In this document: piece by piece, positions 7,296-16,424 of the stretch
How the letters are laid out: each line of letters begins with the position of its first letter
How positions within the stretch are numbered: position 1 is the first letter of the stretch
Assembly (NCBI RefSeq): GCF_902489365.1
Contig: NZ_CABTZR010000003.1
Span: forward strand, 11,064-75,063
Direction of reading: 5' to 3'
Length of the DNA: 64,000 nucleotides
DNA from: an uncultured Corynebacterium sp.
GTDB lineage: Bacteria; Actinomycetota; Actinomycetes; Mycobacteriales; Mycobacteriaceae
The notes under the pieces: model-generated
The model's input: the letters and a program-made list of their open reading frames with translations, nothing else
What the model was told of the DNA's origin: nothing
Database searches by the model: none
Program-made: the position numbers and the translations under genes

Positions 7296-8005
7296 TGCTC
7301 AGCGTAAGAAACCTCACCGCCGGCTATCCCCGCACGCCGGTGCTTCACGACGCCTCCTTTACCCTCACCCCCGCGTCCATCACCGGACTGGTGGGCGCGA
7401 ATGGGTCGGGAAAGTCCACTCTGGTCCGCACGCTGGTGGGGCTCCTTCCTCCACTAACCTGTGGGTCGATGACTTTCGATGGCGTCGATCTTGCGCATTT
7501 TCGGCAGCGGCTCGGATATATGCCACAACATGCGAATATCGACTGGAGTTACCCTGCCACCGCCTTCGACGTCGCCCTGATGGGCCGCACCGCCGGGCTG
7601 CGCTGGTGGCAGTGGCCCAGCCGCGCTGACAAAGACGCCGCCCACGCAGCACTTGCGCGGACCGGGATGCAGGCACACGCGCAGCTGCCGATCTCCGCGC
7701 TATCTGGTGGGCAGCGCCAGCGCGTGTTGCTGGCGCGCACGCTCGTGAGCGCTCCGGAGCTCATCATCCTGGATGAGCCCTTCGCTGGTGTTGATGCCGC
7801 AAGTCAGCGCGCCATCATGGATGTACTCAAGGAACTGCGCGACAACGGCGTGACCATCCTGCTGGTGCACCACAACCTTGCGGAAGTCGCCGACTTTTGC
7901 GATGAGGTCCTCATGGTCGGCCACGGCCGGCTCATTGCTGCTGGCCCCACCGAACAGGTGCTCACAGAGTCCGCCATTGCCGATATGTTTTCCCTGCCAT
8001 CATGA
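7295..8005 (+). CDS. mntB: Manganese ABC transporter ATPase
   Basis: 236 residues from a GTG overlapping the mntA stop by 1 bp. Walker A GANGSGKST (about residues 34-42), Q-loop MPQHANIDWSYP (the IDW.YP form is typical of Mn/Zn importers), signature LSGGQRQR, Walker B LIILDEPF, and the switch histidine in LVHHNL. It powers import through MntC and MntD. Confidence 0.88.
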   Translation: MLSVRNLTAGYPRTPVLHDASFTLTPASITGLVGANGSGKSTLVRTLVGLLPPLTCGSMTFDGVDLAHFRQRLGYMPQHANIDWSYPATAFDVALMGRTAGLRWWQWPSRADKDAAHAALARTGMQAHAQLPISALSGGQRQRVLLARTLVSAPELIILDEPFAGVDAASQRAIMDVLKELRDNGVTILLVHHNLAEVADFCDEVLMVGHGRLIAAGPTEQVLTESAIADMFSLPS

Positions 8006-8856
8006 ACCCACTCGAGCTTCTTCAGAACTACACCTATACCCAGGCACTCCTGGGTACCGTGCTGATCGGTGGCTGCGCCGGCGCGCTCGGCCCATTGGTA
8101 TATGTTCGCCGCACCAGCCTGCTGGCCGATGCCATCTCGCATTCTTCCCTGCCCGGCCTGCTCACCGCCTTCCTCGTGGCCACCGCCATTGGCTGGGACG
8201 GGCGAAACGTCTGGCTCCTTGCTTGTGGAGCCCTGCTCACCGGAACGCTTGCGGTGGTGTGTATTCACCTCATCCCGCGGTTGACTCCCCTGGGGCAAAC
8301 CACTGCGATGGCGGCCACGCTGACCACGTTTTTCTCGGTAGGCATGCTGCTCATGCAGTATATTTCCCGCCGACCATTGCCTGGCAAGGCCGGAATCCAG
8401 GATTATTTGCTGGGAAATGCCTCCACGCTCACTCGCGCGGATGTGCGCTCCACACTCATCATCGGTGGCTGCGTGCTGCTTTTTCTTTTCCTCATTCACA
8501 CCCGGCAGGCCGCGGTCACCTTTGACTCAAGTTTTGCCCAGGTAGCCGGCATTCGCGCCTCGTTCCTCAACGCGGCTAGTTTCTTCGCCCTCACCGCCAT
8601 CACGGTGCTCGGTGTCAAAGTCGTCGGCGTGGTACTCATGGTCGCCGTAGTCATCAGCCCTGCCGCCGCTGCCCGCCCCTGGACCACGCGCTTGCTACCT
8701 TTCATCGCGCTCTCCGGGTTCCTCGGCGCGGCGACCGCTGCTCTCGGCTGCTATGTCTCCATTGCGCATGGCCCGCTGCCCACCGGTCCGGTCATCGTCC
8801 TGGCTCAGGCGGCGCTCGTCACCATCAGCCTCCTCAGCAGAAAGCTCGCCTCATGA
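8002..8856 (+). CDS. mntC: Manganese ABC transporter permease (first)
   Basis: 284 residues, about 8 membrane helices. ABC-3 family permease: GPLVYVRRTSLLADAISHSSLPGL near residues 30-55 and VVGVVLMVAVVISPAAAARPWT near 215-235 are the family signatures. It overlaps mntB by 4 bp and mntD by 4 bp. It forms the membrane channel together with MntD. Confidence 0.87.
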   Translation: MNPLELLQNYTYTQALLGTVLIGGCAGALGPLVYVRRTSLLADAISHSSLPGLLTAFLVATAIGWDGRNVWLLACGALLTGTLAVVCIHLIPRLTPLGQTTAMAATLTTFFSVGMLLMQYISRRPLPGKAGIQDYLLGNASTLTRADVRSTLIIGGCVLLFLFLIHTRQAAVTFDSSFAQVAGIRASFLNAASFFALTAITVLGVKVVGVVLMVAVVISPAAAARPWTTRLLPFIALSGFLGAATAALGCYVSIAHGPLPTGPVIVLAQAALVTISLLSRKLAS

Positions 8857-9707
8857 CCCTCGCCGCCACCGCTTGTCTCCTTGCCGTCCTGACCGCTGTG
8901 GCCTGTGCTATCCCCGGCACCTTTGTTGTCCTCAAAGGCCAGGCCATGCTTATCGACGGCATCGGCCATGCCGTCCTTCCCGGGATTGCCATCGGTTACC
9001 TCTTTACCTCCGATCTGGATTCGCCCGTGCTGCTCGCTACCGCGGCTGCCGGCGCCTTGGTAGTAGCGTTGGGGACCGACGCGCTCCAGCGAAGCCCACT
9101 GGTGACTGCTGATTCCGCCCTCGGGTTGGTCTTTCCCGCCCTGTTTGCCGCCGGAGTCATCTTGATCTCCACGCACATGAGCCACGTGCACCTTGATGTC
9201 CACGCGGTTCTCGTCGGCGATCTCAACCTCGCGGCCTTCTCCAACCCTAACTATTGCTACATCATGGCCGCAGTGCTGGGTATCAATGCTCTCTTCCTCG
9301 CCCTTACACTGCCGCGTTTATCCGCCACGACTTTTGACGCCGATTTTTGTGCCGCACGCGGGGTACCCACGCGCGTTCTTCACGTCATTTTTATGACCGT
9401 GGTTGCCTGCACTGCCACCGCCGCTTTTCACGCTGCCGGTGCCATGCTGGTCATCGCGCTCATGGTATTCCCGACGATGACCGCGCGACTGCTTACTCAG
9501 CGCGTGCCCACGCTGGTGTTGACTGCCTGTGGCGTTGCCGCGATCAGCGCAGTCGTTGGATTTTGGGTTGCCTATGTCCTCGACGCAGCTACCTCTGCCG
9601 CAATGACAGTCACCAATGCCGTCGTTTTCGTCGCGGTGCTCATTATCTACCGCCTTCGCCAACGCACCAGCTCATTGCCGCAGCGAACCACACCAGTGGC
9701 ACAATAG
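8853..9707 (+). CDS. mntD: Manganese ABC transporter permease (second)
   Basis: 284 residues, about 8 membrane helices, ABC-3 family. Seen: VVLKGQAMLIDGIGHAVLPGIAIGY near the start and AAGAMLVIALMVFPTMTARLLT near residues 195-215. Two different permeases in one operon is the arrangement of the Corynebacterium diphtheriae mntABCD locus. The menA reading frame begins at or just after its stop, so read-through into menA is likely. Confidence 0.87.
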   Translation: MTLAATACLLAVLTAVACAIPGTFVVLKGQAMLIDGIGHAVLPGIAIGYLFTSDLDSPVLLATAAAGALVVALGTDALQRSPLVTADSALGLVFPALFAAGVILISTHMSHVHLDVHAVLVGDLNLAAFSNPNYCYIMAAVLGINALFLALTLPRLSATTFDADFCAARGVPTRVLHVIFMTVVACTATAAFHAAGAMLVIALMVFPTMTARLLTQRVPTLVLTACGVAAISAVVGFWVAYVLDAATSAAMTVTNAVVFVAVLIIYRLRQRTSSLPQRTTPVAQ

Positions 9708-9712
9708 TGAGC

Positions 9713-10597
9713 ATGTCTGCCTTTTCCGCCACTCCTGCCGATTGGCTCCAAGGTGCTCGCCCGCATACCTGGGCCAATGCCTTTGCTCCCGTTATCGCTG
9801 GTACCGGCGCTGCCGCCGCGGCGCATGGTTTGCACTGGGGCCGGGCGTTGCTGGCACTCACCGTGGCCTGGGCTCTTATCATCGGCGTGAACTACGCCAA
9901 CGACTACTCCGATGGCATCCGCGGCACCGATGATGACCGCACCGGCCCCCAGCGCCTCACCGGCGGCGGGCTGGCCAAACCACAGCACGTCAAGTTCGCC
10001 GCCTTCGCTTGCTTCGGCGTGGCCGCCATCGCGGGAATTTCGCTCTCCCTGGCTGCCAACGCGGCCTGGTTCATCCTCGTCGGCGCCGTGTGTATCGCCG
10101 GCGCCTGGTTCTATACCGGTGGCAAGAACCCCTACGGCTACCGCGGGTTCGGAGAAATCGCCGTGTTCATCTTCTTCGGACTCGTCGCCGTCCTGGGCAC
10201 CGAGTACACGCAGGCCGGCCGCATCACATGGACGGGCCTGGCCCTAGCTGTGGGTATCGGCGGCATGAGCTCCGCGGTAAACCTGGCCAACAACATCCGG
10301 GACATCCCCTCCGATAAGGCCACCGGCAAGATCACCCTGGCGGTGCGCCTGGGTGATAAGAAGTCCCGCACGCTATTTATGAGCCTGTTGCTGCTGCCGG
10401 TACTGCTCACCGTGGGCCTAGCTTTCGATTCCTGGGCGGCGTTGGCCTCCCTGCTCTACTTCCCCCTCGCGCTGGGTGCTATCCGCACCGTCAATCGCGG
10501 TGCGCGCGGCCCGAAGCTCATCCCAGTGCTTGGTATGGCCGGCCGCGCGATGCTGGTGTGGGCGGTTCTCAACGCTGTAGCGCTGGCCCTGGTTTAG
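9713..10597 (+). CDS. menA: 1,4-dihydroxy-2-naphthoate polyprenyltransferase MenA
   Basis: 294 residues, about 8-9 membrane helices; UbiA superfamily. It attaches the polyprenyl chain to DHNA to give demethylmenaquinone in the membrane. The two Asp-rich motifs are clear: NYANDYSDG (residues 60-68) and NNIRDIPSDKATGK (about 195). The start is ATG 9713; an in-frame GTG at 9707 overlaps the mntD stop. Placement directly behind mntD means part of its transcription may be manganese-regulated. Confidence 0.92.
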   Translation: MSAFSATPADWLQGARPHTWANAFAPVIAGTGAAAAAHGLHWGRALLALTVAWALIIGVNYANDYSDGIRGTDDDRTGPQRLTGGGLAKPQHVKFAAFACFGVAAIAGISLSLAANAAWFILVGAVCIAGAWFYTGGKNPYGYRGFGEIAVFIFFGLVAVLGTEYTQAGRITWTGLALAVGIGGMSSAVNLANNIRDIPSDKATGKITLAVRLGDKKSRTLFMSLLLLPVLLTVGLAFDSWAALASLLYFPLALGAIRTVNRGARGPKLIPVLGMAGRAMLVWAVLNAVALALV

Positions 10598-10605
10598 CCT
10601 CTGTT

Positions 10606-10947
10606 TTAGCGGCCCGCCAGCTCCTTCTGGACCCACTCCTTGTGGGCCTTGCGCTGCGCGGAGTACTCCGCCAAGGACTGGGTGGCTTCCACGCGCCACT
10701 TCGAGAAAATCAGCATGGATAGCGGCAGCGCAACGAACAGCGCCAGCAGCGCGGAGACCAGCAGCGGAAAGGTCCCGAGTACCGCCATGGCCAGCAGCTG
10801 AATCACCGCGGTCAGCACAATGAACAGCGCCACGCGGGCGGCCCCATACTTCCACAGCGCTTGGCGCGAGCGGCGCTTGAGCGCCGGGTCAGGCTGGGGC
10901 GGCTCGGGGGTCTGGGAGGCGTTGGTGGTGTTTTCTGTCTGGCTCAT
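10606..10947 (-). CDS. DUF4229-like small membrane protein
   Basis: 113 residues from the ATG at 10947 (MSQTENTTNASQ). A hydrophilic Pro-rich start, then two hydrophobic segments (about residues 35-75) ending LSMLIFSKWR, and a charged helix YSAQRKAHKEWVQKELAGR. The motif after the second helix and the position beside menA match the actinobacterial DUF4229 family. Function unknown. It converges with menA, 8 bp apart. Confidence 0.65.
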   Translation of the reverse strand: MSQTENTTNASQTPEPPQPDPALKRRSRQALWKYGAARVALFIVLTAVIQLLAMAVLGTFPLLVSALLALFVALPLSMLIFSKWRVEATQSLAEYSAQRKAHKEWVQKELAGR

Positions 10948-10990
10948 AATTCTCACTTTTGCTTCGCGGGCATTCCGTAGAATACAACGC

Positions 10991-11305
10991 ATGGGTCGAC
11001 TGATACTACTACTCTTGTTTGTCCTCGCGGCAGTCCTCGTCTGGAAGGCTTTTGGTCCGTCGAGTTGGAATAAGAAGGTGCAGCAGGCGCAGCAGCCGCA
11101 GCGCCCGGCAATCAAGGGCCCCGATGATGACGAGGAATTCCTGTGGAACCTAGAGAAGCAGCGCTTCAAGGAGCGCCGCGCCAGGGAGCGGGAGGCTGAG
11201 CGTCAAGAGGAAGAGCGCCGTCGGCGCTCACAGGGCTCACAAGGTTTCCAGGAGCCCAAGGCTCCCGAAGACAAAAACTTTGAGGGCAAAGACGACGAAG
11301 CCTAA
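10991..11305 (+). CDS. Membrane-anchored charged coiled-coil protein
   Basis: 104 residues from the ATG at 10991. An N-terminal membrane helix (LILLLLFVLAAVLVWKAF), then a hydrophilic region with PDDDEEFLWNLEKQRFKERR and a long run of Arg/Glu/Gln likely to form a single helix or coiled coil. Divergent from the DUF4229-like gene; its end overlaps the end of the HTH gene by 4 bp. Seen in corynebacteria near ccsB as far as I recall; no function known. Confidence 0.6.
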   Translation: MGRLILLLLFVLAAVLVWKAFGPSSWNKKVQQAQQPQRPAIKGPDDDEEFLWNLEKQRFKERRAREREAERQEEERRRRSQGSQGFQEPKAPEDKNFEGKDDEA

Positions 11306-11559
11306 GCCTTCGGCTCGAAGGTCATCTCGAGGCCGAGGGCCTCGGCCACCGCAATCACCTTCTCCCAGCGCACACCGGAGCCACCGTGCTCGATGGTGTG
11401 CAGCGTGGAGCGCGAAATACCGGCCTTCTCAGCCAGCTCCTGCTGCACGATGCCGAGCTCTCGGCGGCGCTGCGCAAAACCCTCGCCGAGGGCAATGAGC
11501 TGCGGGTTATCGCCCGCCGGCTTGCCCGGCTTGTGCCGCGGTTTCGGGTTATCTGCCAT
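11302..11559 (-). CDS. XRE-family helix-turn-helix regulator
   Basis: 85 residues; a single Cro/CI helix-turn-helix: IALGEGFAQRRRELGIVQQELAEKAGISRSTLHTIEHGGSGVRWEKVIAVAEALGLEMTFEPKA. The N-terminal 18 residues are Pro/Lys-rich and probably disordered. No effector domain. It lies next to the 3' end of ccsB in the same direction and could belong to that transcript. Target unknown; it resembles the antitoxin-like HipB domain, but no HipA toxin is present. Confidence 0.8.
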   Translation of the reverse strand: MADNPKPRHKPGKPAGDNPQLIALGEGFAQRRRELGIVQQELAEKAGISRSTLHTIEHGGSGVRWEKVIAVAEALGLEMTFEPKA

Positions 11560-12591
11560 TTAGTTCAGCCCCGCGTAGGAGTGCAGGCCGGAGACAACCA
11601 TGTTGATGAAGAACAGGTTGAACACCATGAGCAGCATCGCCGCGATGTTGATGTACGGCGCGGCCTTGCGGAAGGCCGGCGTGGCGCGGGCGTGTAGGTA
11701 GGCGGCGTAGAGGATCCAGGTGGCGAAGGACACGGTCTCCTTCGGGTCCCAGCCCCAGTAGCGGCCCCACGCGGACTCGGCCCAAATAGCACCCAGCACA
11801 ATGCCTAGGCCCAAGGTCGGCAGCGCCACGACGCCCAAGCGATAAGCCAAGCGGTCGAGCTTCTTAGCCGAAGGAAGCGGGCGGGCAAGCGCACCGAAGA
11901 AACCAGACTCATTGCCCTTCGGCTGGAATTCACGCAGCACGCTGAGTAGAGAGGCAATACCGGAAACCACGCCGATAGACGCGCCCAACGAGACCACGGT
12001 GACGTGAATCGGCAGCCAGTGGGACTGCAGTGCCGGAACCACCGGAGCGGATTCCGCATAGAGCTTGGTGGAGCCATAGAACATCAGCGCCAGGATCGGA
12101 GTAAGCAGCCACGGCCACAGGGTGCGCCACTCTTTGCGCTGCATGGCGATGACCGCCACCACCATGGCGCCGGCGGTCACCATAAGCACGTACTCGTAGA
12201 GGTTGCCAAACGGGAAGCGTCCCGTTGCCAGACCGCGCAGCACGATGGCCGCCAGGTGCAGGGCGATGCCCAGCCACAGCAGCATCTGCGTCATGCCGCC
12301 GAGTTTGTCGGCGTTCTCCTGCTTCTTGGCCAGATCCGCATCTAGTTCAGCATCGGGGCCAGCGCTGACCGTCGGGGGGACGTCGCCAAGCGCGGCGCCA
12401 TCTGTCGAAGCCCCCACGGTGGCGAGCTCACGCTGCTGCGTTGCAGCTGCGGTACGGGCGCGCATGGCCTCAATGATGCTCTGCATCCGGCCGTAGTACA
12501 CCAGGGACAGCACCAAGGCGAGCGCATAGACGACGAACGCGGTTTGCACCGCGATGTCTGAGAAGTTGGACAGATTCTGATCAACCTGCAT
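11560..12591 (-). CDS. ccsB: Cytochrome c maturation protein CcsB (ResC-like)
   Basis: 343 residues, about 8 membrane helices. It carries the heme-handling tryptophan-rich motif WGRYWGWDPKETVSFATWILYAAYLHAR near residues 275-305, which defines the system II heme transporter CcsA/ResC family; actinobacteria call this subunit CcsB. With ResB it carries heme across the membrane and attaches it to apocytochrome c. A 90-residue cytoplasmic loop follows the first helix. The upstream gap of 141 bp to resB contains an imperfect palindrome (12701-12720). Confidence 0.9.
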   Translation of the reverse strand: MQVDQNLSNFSDIAVQTAFVVYALALVLSLVYYGRMQSIIEAMRARTAAATQQRELATVGASTDGAALGDVPPTVSAGPDAELDADLAKKQENADKLGGMTQMLLWLGIALHLAAIVLRGLATGRFPFGNLYEYVLMVTAGAMVVAVIAMQRKEWRTLWPWLLTPILALMFYGSTKLYAESAPVVPALQSHWLPIHVTVVSLGASIGVVSGIASLLSVLREFQPKGNESGFFGALARPLPSAKKLDRLAYRLGVVALPTLGLGIVLGAIWAESAWGRYWGWDPKETVSFATWILYAAYLHARATPAFRKAAPYINIAAMLLMVFNLFFINMVVSGLHSYAGLN

Positions 12592-12700
12592 GAGTGGGAA
12601 ACCTTGCCTTCACAATCGTGCCTACACCGTGCGACACGCACGAGGCTGCATGAACGGAGAGATTTATGGTGCTCATCAGAGTACCCCCCTTCAGCGGGAG

Positions 12701-12720
12701 TATCCAACTTTTGAAGGATA
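12701..12720. repeat. Short inverted repeat between resB and ccsB
   Basis: TATCC and GGATA flank AACTTTTGAA. The core CCAACTTTTG at 12704-12713 recurs in the promoters of hemL and hemE on the other strand. Possible operator or processing site; weak evidence. Confidence 0.3.
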
Positions 12721-12732
12721 TATTCCGCGCCT

Positions 12733-14364
12733 TTAGTCGGCGGAGTAGAGCTCGTCCTCCTCTATCTCATCAGGATCCGGCAGTTCTAGGAGCTCGCGGT
12801 GCAGCTCATGGAACTCCTCCGACCAGCCCGCGCGGTCGGTGCGGGCGAGGCCGCCCATTTCAATGTCGGTGCCACCATTGGCCCCCGGGCGGATACGTAC
12901 CCACACGCGGCGGCGCTTAATCACCAGCGAACCGACCAGGGATACCAGCATGACCAGCGCGGACACGAGAACCCAGCCCTGGAAGGGGTCATAGGAAATC
13001 TGGTAGTTCGCGAATTCGGAGGCGCCGTCGAAGGTGATCTTCGTGCCGTCGTCCAGCGTGACCGATTCACCCTGGTTCAGGTTGACGCGGTCGATCTTCT
13101 GCAGCTGGCCCGTGTGGACCAGGTTGGAATCGAGGGAGAAGAGGGACTGCGGGGTACCCGTGTCCAGGCCGGCATCGCCGCGGTAGATATCGATAGCCAC
13201 GGCCGGATCCAGCATCGCTGGGTAGGAAGACTGCAGCAGCTTGCCGTTCTCACCGGCCCACTCAGCGGTCGGTGCAAAGAGGCCCTGGATGGCAATCTGG
13301 TTTTGACGCCGCTCAAACAGGTCCGGGTACATGCCCGCAGGCGGGTCGAAGCGCATAACGCCCGAAGAGAGGAAGAACGTGGTGTCGGTCGGCTGAAACT
13401 GAATGGTCTGTGTGCGCTTTTCGCCGTTGGGCCACTCCACCGTCATGGTCGGCGCAAAACCATGGCCCTGCAGGTAAACGCGGTTATTCTCAATGCGCAG
13501 CGGGTGGTTGACCTGCAGCTGGTAGTCCTCCCAGGTCTCCGGGTCCGTGAAGATGTCGTCGCCGGCGGCATAGGACACGTTCGAGGTGAACATCTCCGCC
13601 TGGCCATTGGGCAGGTAGTCCGCGGTGAAATCGTGGGCCAAGAAGCAGAAGGGGTGCAGCCCGGTGCCGTCGAATAGCGGGCCGGCGCGGAAGGAGTCAT
13701 AGACGGAGGTGGAGGTGTTGCAGAACTCCGTGGATTGCGCCTGCTCTTGGGTCTGCCCCTGAGAGTTCTTCTCCGTGACCACGATGACCTGGCCCTCGTA
13801 GTGCATCAGGCGCCCAGCTGCCATGGTCAGCAGGATGGCTACGAGCGCGATGTGGAAGATGAGGTTGCACAGCTCGCGGGCATAGCCGCGCTCCGCGGAG
13901 AAGGATTGCGCACCCGCGCGGTCCTTCTCGGGCGAGACCTCGGAGACTCGCCACTTCTCCAGCATGGTCTTGGTGGCCGCGGCGATCTCCTCCGGGGACT
14001 TCTCTGAGTGCCCGGTGGCGTTCAGCGGCATCTTTTCCAGGTACTTCGGCGCGCGCGTCGGCGGGGTGCGGTAGGCCTTGTAGTGATCCCAGGAGCGCGG
14101 GATGATGCAACCCACCAGGGAAATCATGAGCAGGACGTAGATGGCCTGGAACCAGACGGAGGAGAAAACGTCGAAAAGCTGCAGCTTGTCGTAGATCTCC
14201 GCAACCTTACCGTTGGTCTCAATGAAGTCGTTGACGTTGGACTCATTGAGCGAGCGCTGGGGCAGAAGCGATCCGGGGATGGCGGCAATGGCCAGCAGGA
14301 AGAGCAGCGCCAGTGCGGTGCGCATGCTGGTCAGCCAGTGCCAGGCCTTGCGGATATATCTCAC
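12733..14364 (-). CDS. resB: Cytochrome c biogenesis protein ResB
   Basis: 543 residues from a GTG with AAAGGAG 8 bp upstream. Membrane segments near residues 10-30, 75-95, 165-185 and 450-475, and a large extracytoplasmic domain of about 260 residues, as usual for ResB/Ccs1. The start WHWLTSMRTALALLFLLAIAAIPGSLLPQ is a ResB signature. It partners CcsB in heme delivery and ligation to the cytochrome c1 subunit in actinobacteria. Downstream of ccdA by 12 bp, same operon. Confidence 0.9.
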   Translation of the reverse strand: MRYIRKAWHWLTSMRTALALLFLLAIAAIPGSLLPQRSLNESNVNDFIETNGKVAEIYDKLQLFDVFSSVWFQAIYVLLMISLVGCIIPRSWDHYKAYRTPPTRAPKYLEKMPLNATGHSEKSPEEIAAATKTMLEKWRVSEVSPEKDRAGAQSFSAERGYARELCNLIFHIALVAILLTMAAGRLMHYEGQVIVVTEKNSQGQTQEQAQSTEFCNTSTSVYDSFRAGPLFDGTGLHPFCFLAHDFTADYLPNGQAEMFTSNVSYAAGDDIFTDPETWEDYQLQVNHPLRIENNRVYLQGHGFAPTMTVEWPNGEKRTQTIQFQPTDTTFFLSSGVMRFDPPAGMYPDLFERRQNQIAIQGLFAPTAEWAGENGKLLQSSYPAMLDPAVAIDIYRGDAGLDTGTPQSLFSLDSNLVHTGQLQKIDRVNLNQGESVTLDDGTKITFDGASEFANYQISYDPFQGWVLVSALVMLVSLVGSLVIKRRRVWVRIRPGANGGTDIEMGGLARTDRAGWSEEFHELHRELLELPDPDEIEEDELYSAD

Positions 14365-14376
14365 GAAAATTCTCCT

Positions 14377-15183
14377 TTAAATCAGCGTCGCGCCATAGGA
14401 CACAGTCCACTGGCGGATGGCGTTGATGAAATCTCCCCAGAGCCCGGTCAGCAGTGCCAGACCGACGAGGATCATGGCGATGCCGCCAACGATCTGGATG
14501 GCGCGGGAGTGTTTGCGCATCCAGGTCACGGTGCGCATCGCTTTGGCGGAGCCCAGTGCCACGAGCAGGAAGGGCAGGCCGAGGCCCAGGCAGTAGCCGA
14601 TGATCAGGATCGTGCCGCGCAGCGCGGTGGTTCCTTCGGTGCCGGCGGATACGGACAGGATGGCGGCCAGCGTGGGGCCCAGGCACGGGGTCCAGCCCAG
14701 GGCGAAAACCCCGCCGAGCAGGGGCGCGCCCAGCCACGTGGTCCAGCGCCGCGGCGCCATGCGGGTGTCCTTCTGCAACACCGGCACCACGCCCATGAAC
14801 ACCACACCCATGAGGATGGTGATGATGCCACCGGCGCGCATGAGGGTATCCGCGTTGAGAGTCAGCGCCGAAATGGCGCCGAAGACCGACACGGTGGCCA
14901 GGACGAAGACGACGGTAAAGCCCAGCACGAAGAGTGCTGCGGCACCGACGACGGCCCAACGCCGGCGCTTGCCGACGCCCACCCCCAGCTCCTCGTCATA
15001 ACTCACCTCACCGCCCACCACGGAGGCGAGGTAGGAGATATAACCCGGAACCAGTGGAACCACACATGGCGAGGCGAAGGAGACTAACCCGGCCACAGCG
15101 GCGGCGAGTACTCCAATCAGGAGCGGGCCGGACACTGCGGCATCAGCAAAGCTTTGTCCCACGCCGTCATCGGCAAGGATCAC
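14377..15183 (-). CDS. ccdA: Thiol-disulfide transporter CcdA
   Basis: 268 residues, six core membrane helices. The motif VSFASPCVVPLVPGYISYLASVVGG near residue 35 contains the first redox cysteine and LGWTPCLGPTLAAIL the second. It passes electrons from cytoplasmic thioredoxin to the extracytoplasmic TlpA/ResA-like protein so that apocytochrome c haem-binding cysteines stay reduced. GTG start; overlaps the tlpA-like gene by 4 bp. Confidence 0.92.
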   Translation of the reverse strand: MILADDGVGQSFADAAVSGPLLIGVLAAAVAGLVSFASPCVVPLVPGYISYLASVVGGEVSYDEELGVGVGKRRRWAVVGAAALFVLGFTVVFVLATVSVFGAISALTLNADTLMRAGGIITILMGVVFMGVVPVLQKDTRMAPRRWTTWLGAPLLGGVFALGWTPCLGPTLAAILSVSAGTEGTTALRGTILIIGYCLGLGLPFLLVALGSAKAMRTVTWMRKHSRAIQIVGGIAMILVGLALLTGLWGDFINAIRQWTVSYGATLI

Positions 15184-15785
15184 TGTTCTTTCTCCAGCTC
15201 GTCGACGACCTCGAGGACATCCTTCTCCGTGATCTCGGTCAGGAAGACTGCGGCGGGGCGGTGCTGCTTATCCAGCACGATGGTGGTGGGTACCACGGAG
15301 GTGGGCACGCCGCCGAGGGCCGCGGCCGTCTTGAAGGGCGGATCGTAGATGGAGGGGTACTCCAGGCCATTATCGGCCATAAAGTCCCGGGAGATCTCCG
15401 GGTTGAAGTCCTTGACGTTGATGCCTAGCACGGTGCCGACCTTGCGCTTTTGCAGCTCCGCGTGGATGGCCTGGAGGTCATCTGATTCGGAGCGGCACGG
15501 CGCGCACCACTGGCCCCAAGAGTTGAGGACGACGATCTGGTCCTGAAAATCCGAGAGCTTGATCGTCGTGGACTCATCCCGCAGGTCCTCGCCGGAGAAA
15601 TCCTTGAGCGGCTTGCGGTCCTCCTCCGCATAGCGGATGGTGGTCTGCCCGCCGGGCGAGATGAACTGGAAGGTGCCGCCGGAAGCCACGGCGTTCTGCG
15701 CGTTCTCCTCGCTTTGCGCACAGCCAGCCAATGCCAACACAGCGACAGCGCTGGCCACCGTGGCGCGGATAGTTCTGCGTCCCAT
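15180..15785 (-). CDS. TlpA/ResA-like thioredoxin lipoprotein
   Basis: 201 residues. Lipoprotein signal with LAGC (Cys22), then a thioredoxin fold whose active site is WGQWCAPCRSES (Cys94 and Cys97). PTSVVPTTIVLD supplies the cis-proline. It probably reduces the CXXCH cysteines of apocytochrome c outside the membrane and is itself reduced by CcdA, encoded just downstream with a 4-bp overlap. Its ATG at 15785 shares a base with the stop of the phosphatase gene. Confidence 0.9.
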   Translation of the reverse strand: MGRRTIRATVASAVAVLALAGCAQSEENAQNAVASGGTFQFISPGGQTTIRYAEEDRKPLKDFSGEDLRDESTTIKLSDFQDQIVVLNSWGQWCAPCRSESDDLQAIHAELQKRKVGTVLGINVKDFNPEISRDFMADNGLEYPSIYDPPFKTAAALGGVPTSVVPTTIVLDKQHRPAAVFLTEITEKDVLEVVDELEKEQ

Positions 15786-16393
15786 TAGATGTCCTGCGCC
15801 GGTTCGGAGTAGAAGATATCGATGATTTCGCGGTCGCGGTAGACCAGCGAGGTCACCGAGGCCAAGTCGCATTCGCGGTTCCACGGCGCGTGGGCCAGGC
15901 GCTTGCCCAGCACGGTGCGTTGCACCATGACGATGGGCAGCTGGTGGGACACCACGATGGCCTCGTGCCCCTCGGCCTTAGCCCGGGCGCGCTCAGCGGC
16001 GTCCATCATGCGCGCGGCGATCTCCTCGAAAGGCTCGCCCCACGAGGGCTTGAGCGGGTTGACCATGAGCGGCCAGCGCTGCGGGTTCCACAGCTGCGAG
16101 TTCCAGCCCTTGGTGCGCAGGCCCTCGAAGCGGTTACCGGACTCGATGACGCCCTTATCGACGTCCACCTCCAAGCCCGTCACCTTCGCAATCGGCATCG
16201 CGGTTTCCTGCGCGCGCTGCAACGGCGAGGCCGCCAAGTAGGTCACGTCATGGCCTTCGAAGGCTTTCGCCGTGCGTGCGGCCATGGAATGCCCACGGGA
16301 GGACAAGTGATAGCCCGGGATGCGCCCGTAGAGGATCTTATCCGGGTTATAAACCTCTCCGTGGCGGACAAAGTGGACGATGGTAGTGGACAT
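15785..16393 (-). CDS. Histidine phosphatase family protein
   Basis: 202 residues. Branch 1 histidine phosphatase: FVRHGEVYNPDKILYGR (His11 nucleophile), ASPLQRAQETA (second Arg), WGEPFEEIAARM, and VVSHQLPI (second catalytic His). Annotated in relatives as a phosphoglycerate-mutase-like protein, but it lacks mutase features, and gpmA is elsewhere in this window. The same gene sits between hemL and the tlpA-like gene in C. glutamicum as I recall. Substrate unknown. Confidence 0.82.
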   Translation of the reverse strand: MSTTIVHFVRHGEVYNPDKILYGRIPGYHLSSRGHSMAARTAKAFEGHDVTYLAASPLQRAQETAMPIAKVTGLEVDVDKGVIESGNRFEGLRTKGWNSQLWNPQRWPLMVNPLKPSWGEPFEEIAARMMDAAERARAKAEGHEAIVVSHQLPIVMVQRTVLGKRLAHAPWNRECDLASVTSLVYRDREIIDIFYSEPAQDI

Positions 16394-16424
16394 ATACCTG
16401 TGTCTATCCCCTCAAATGGTTGGT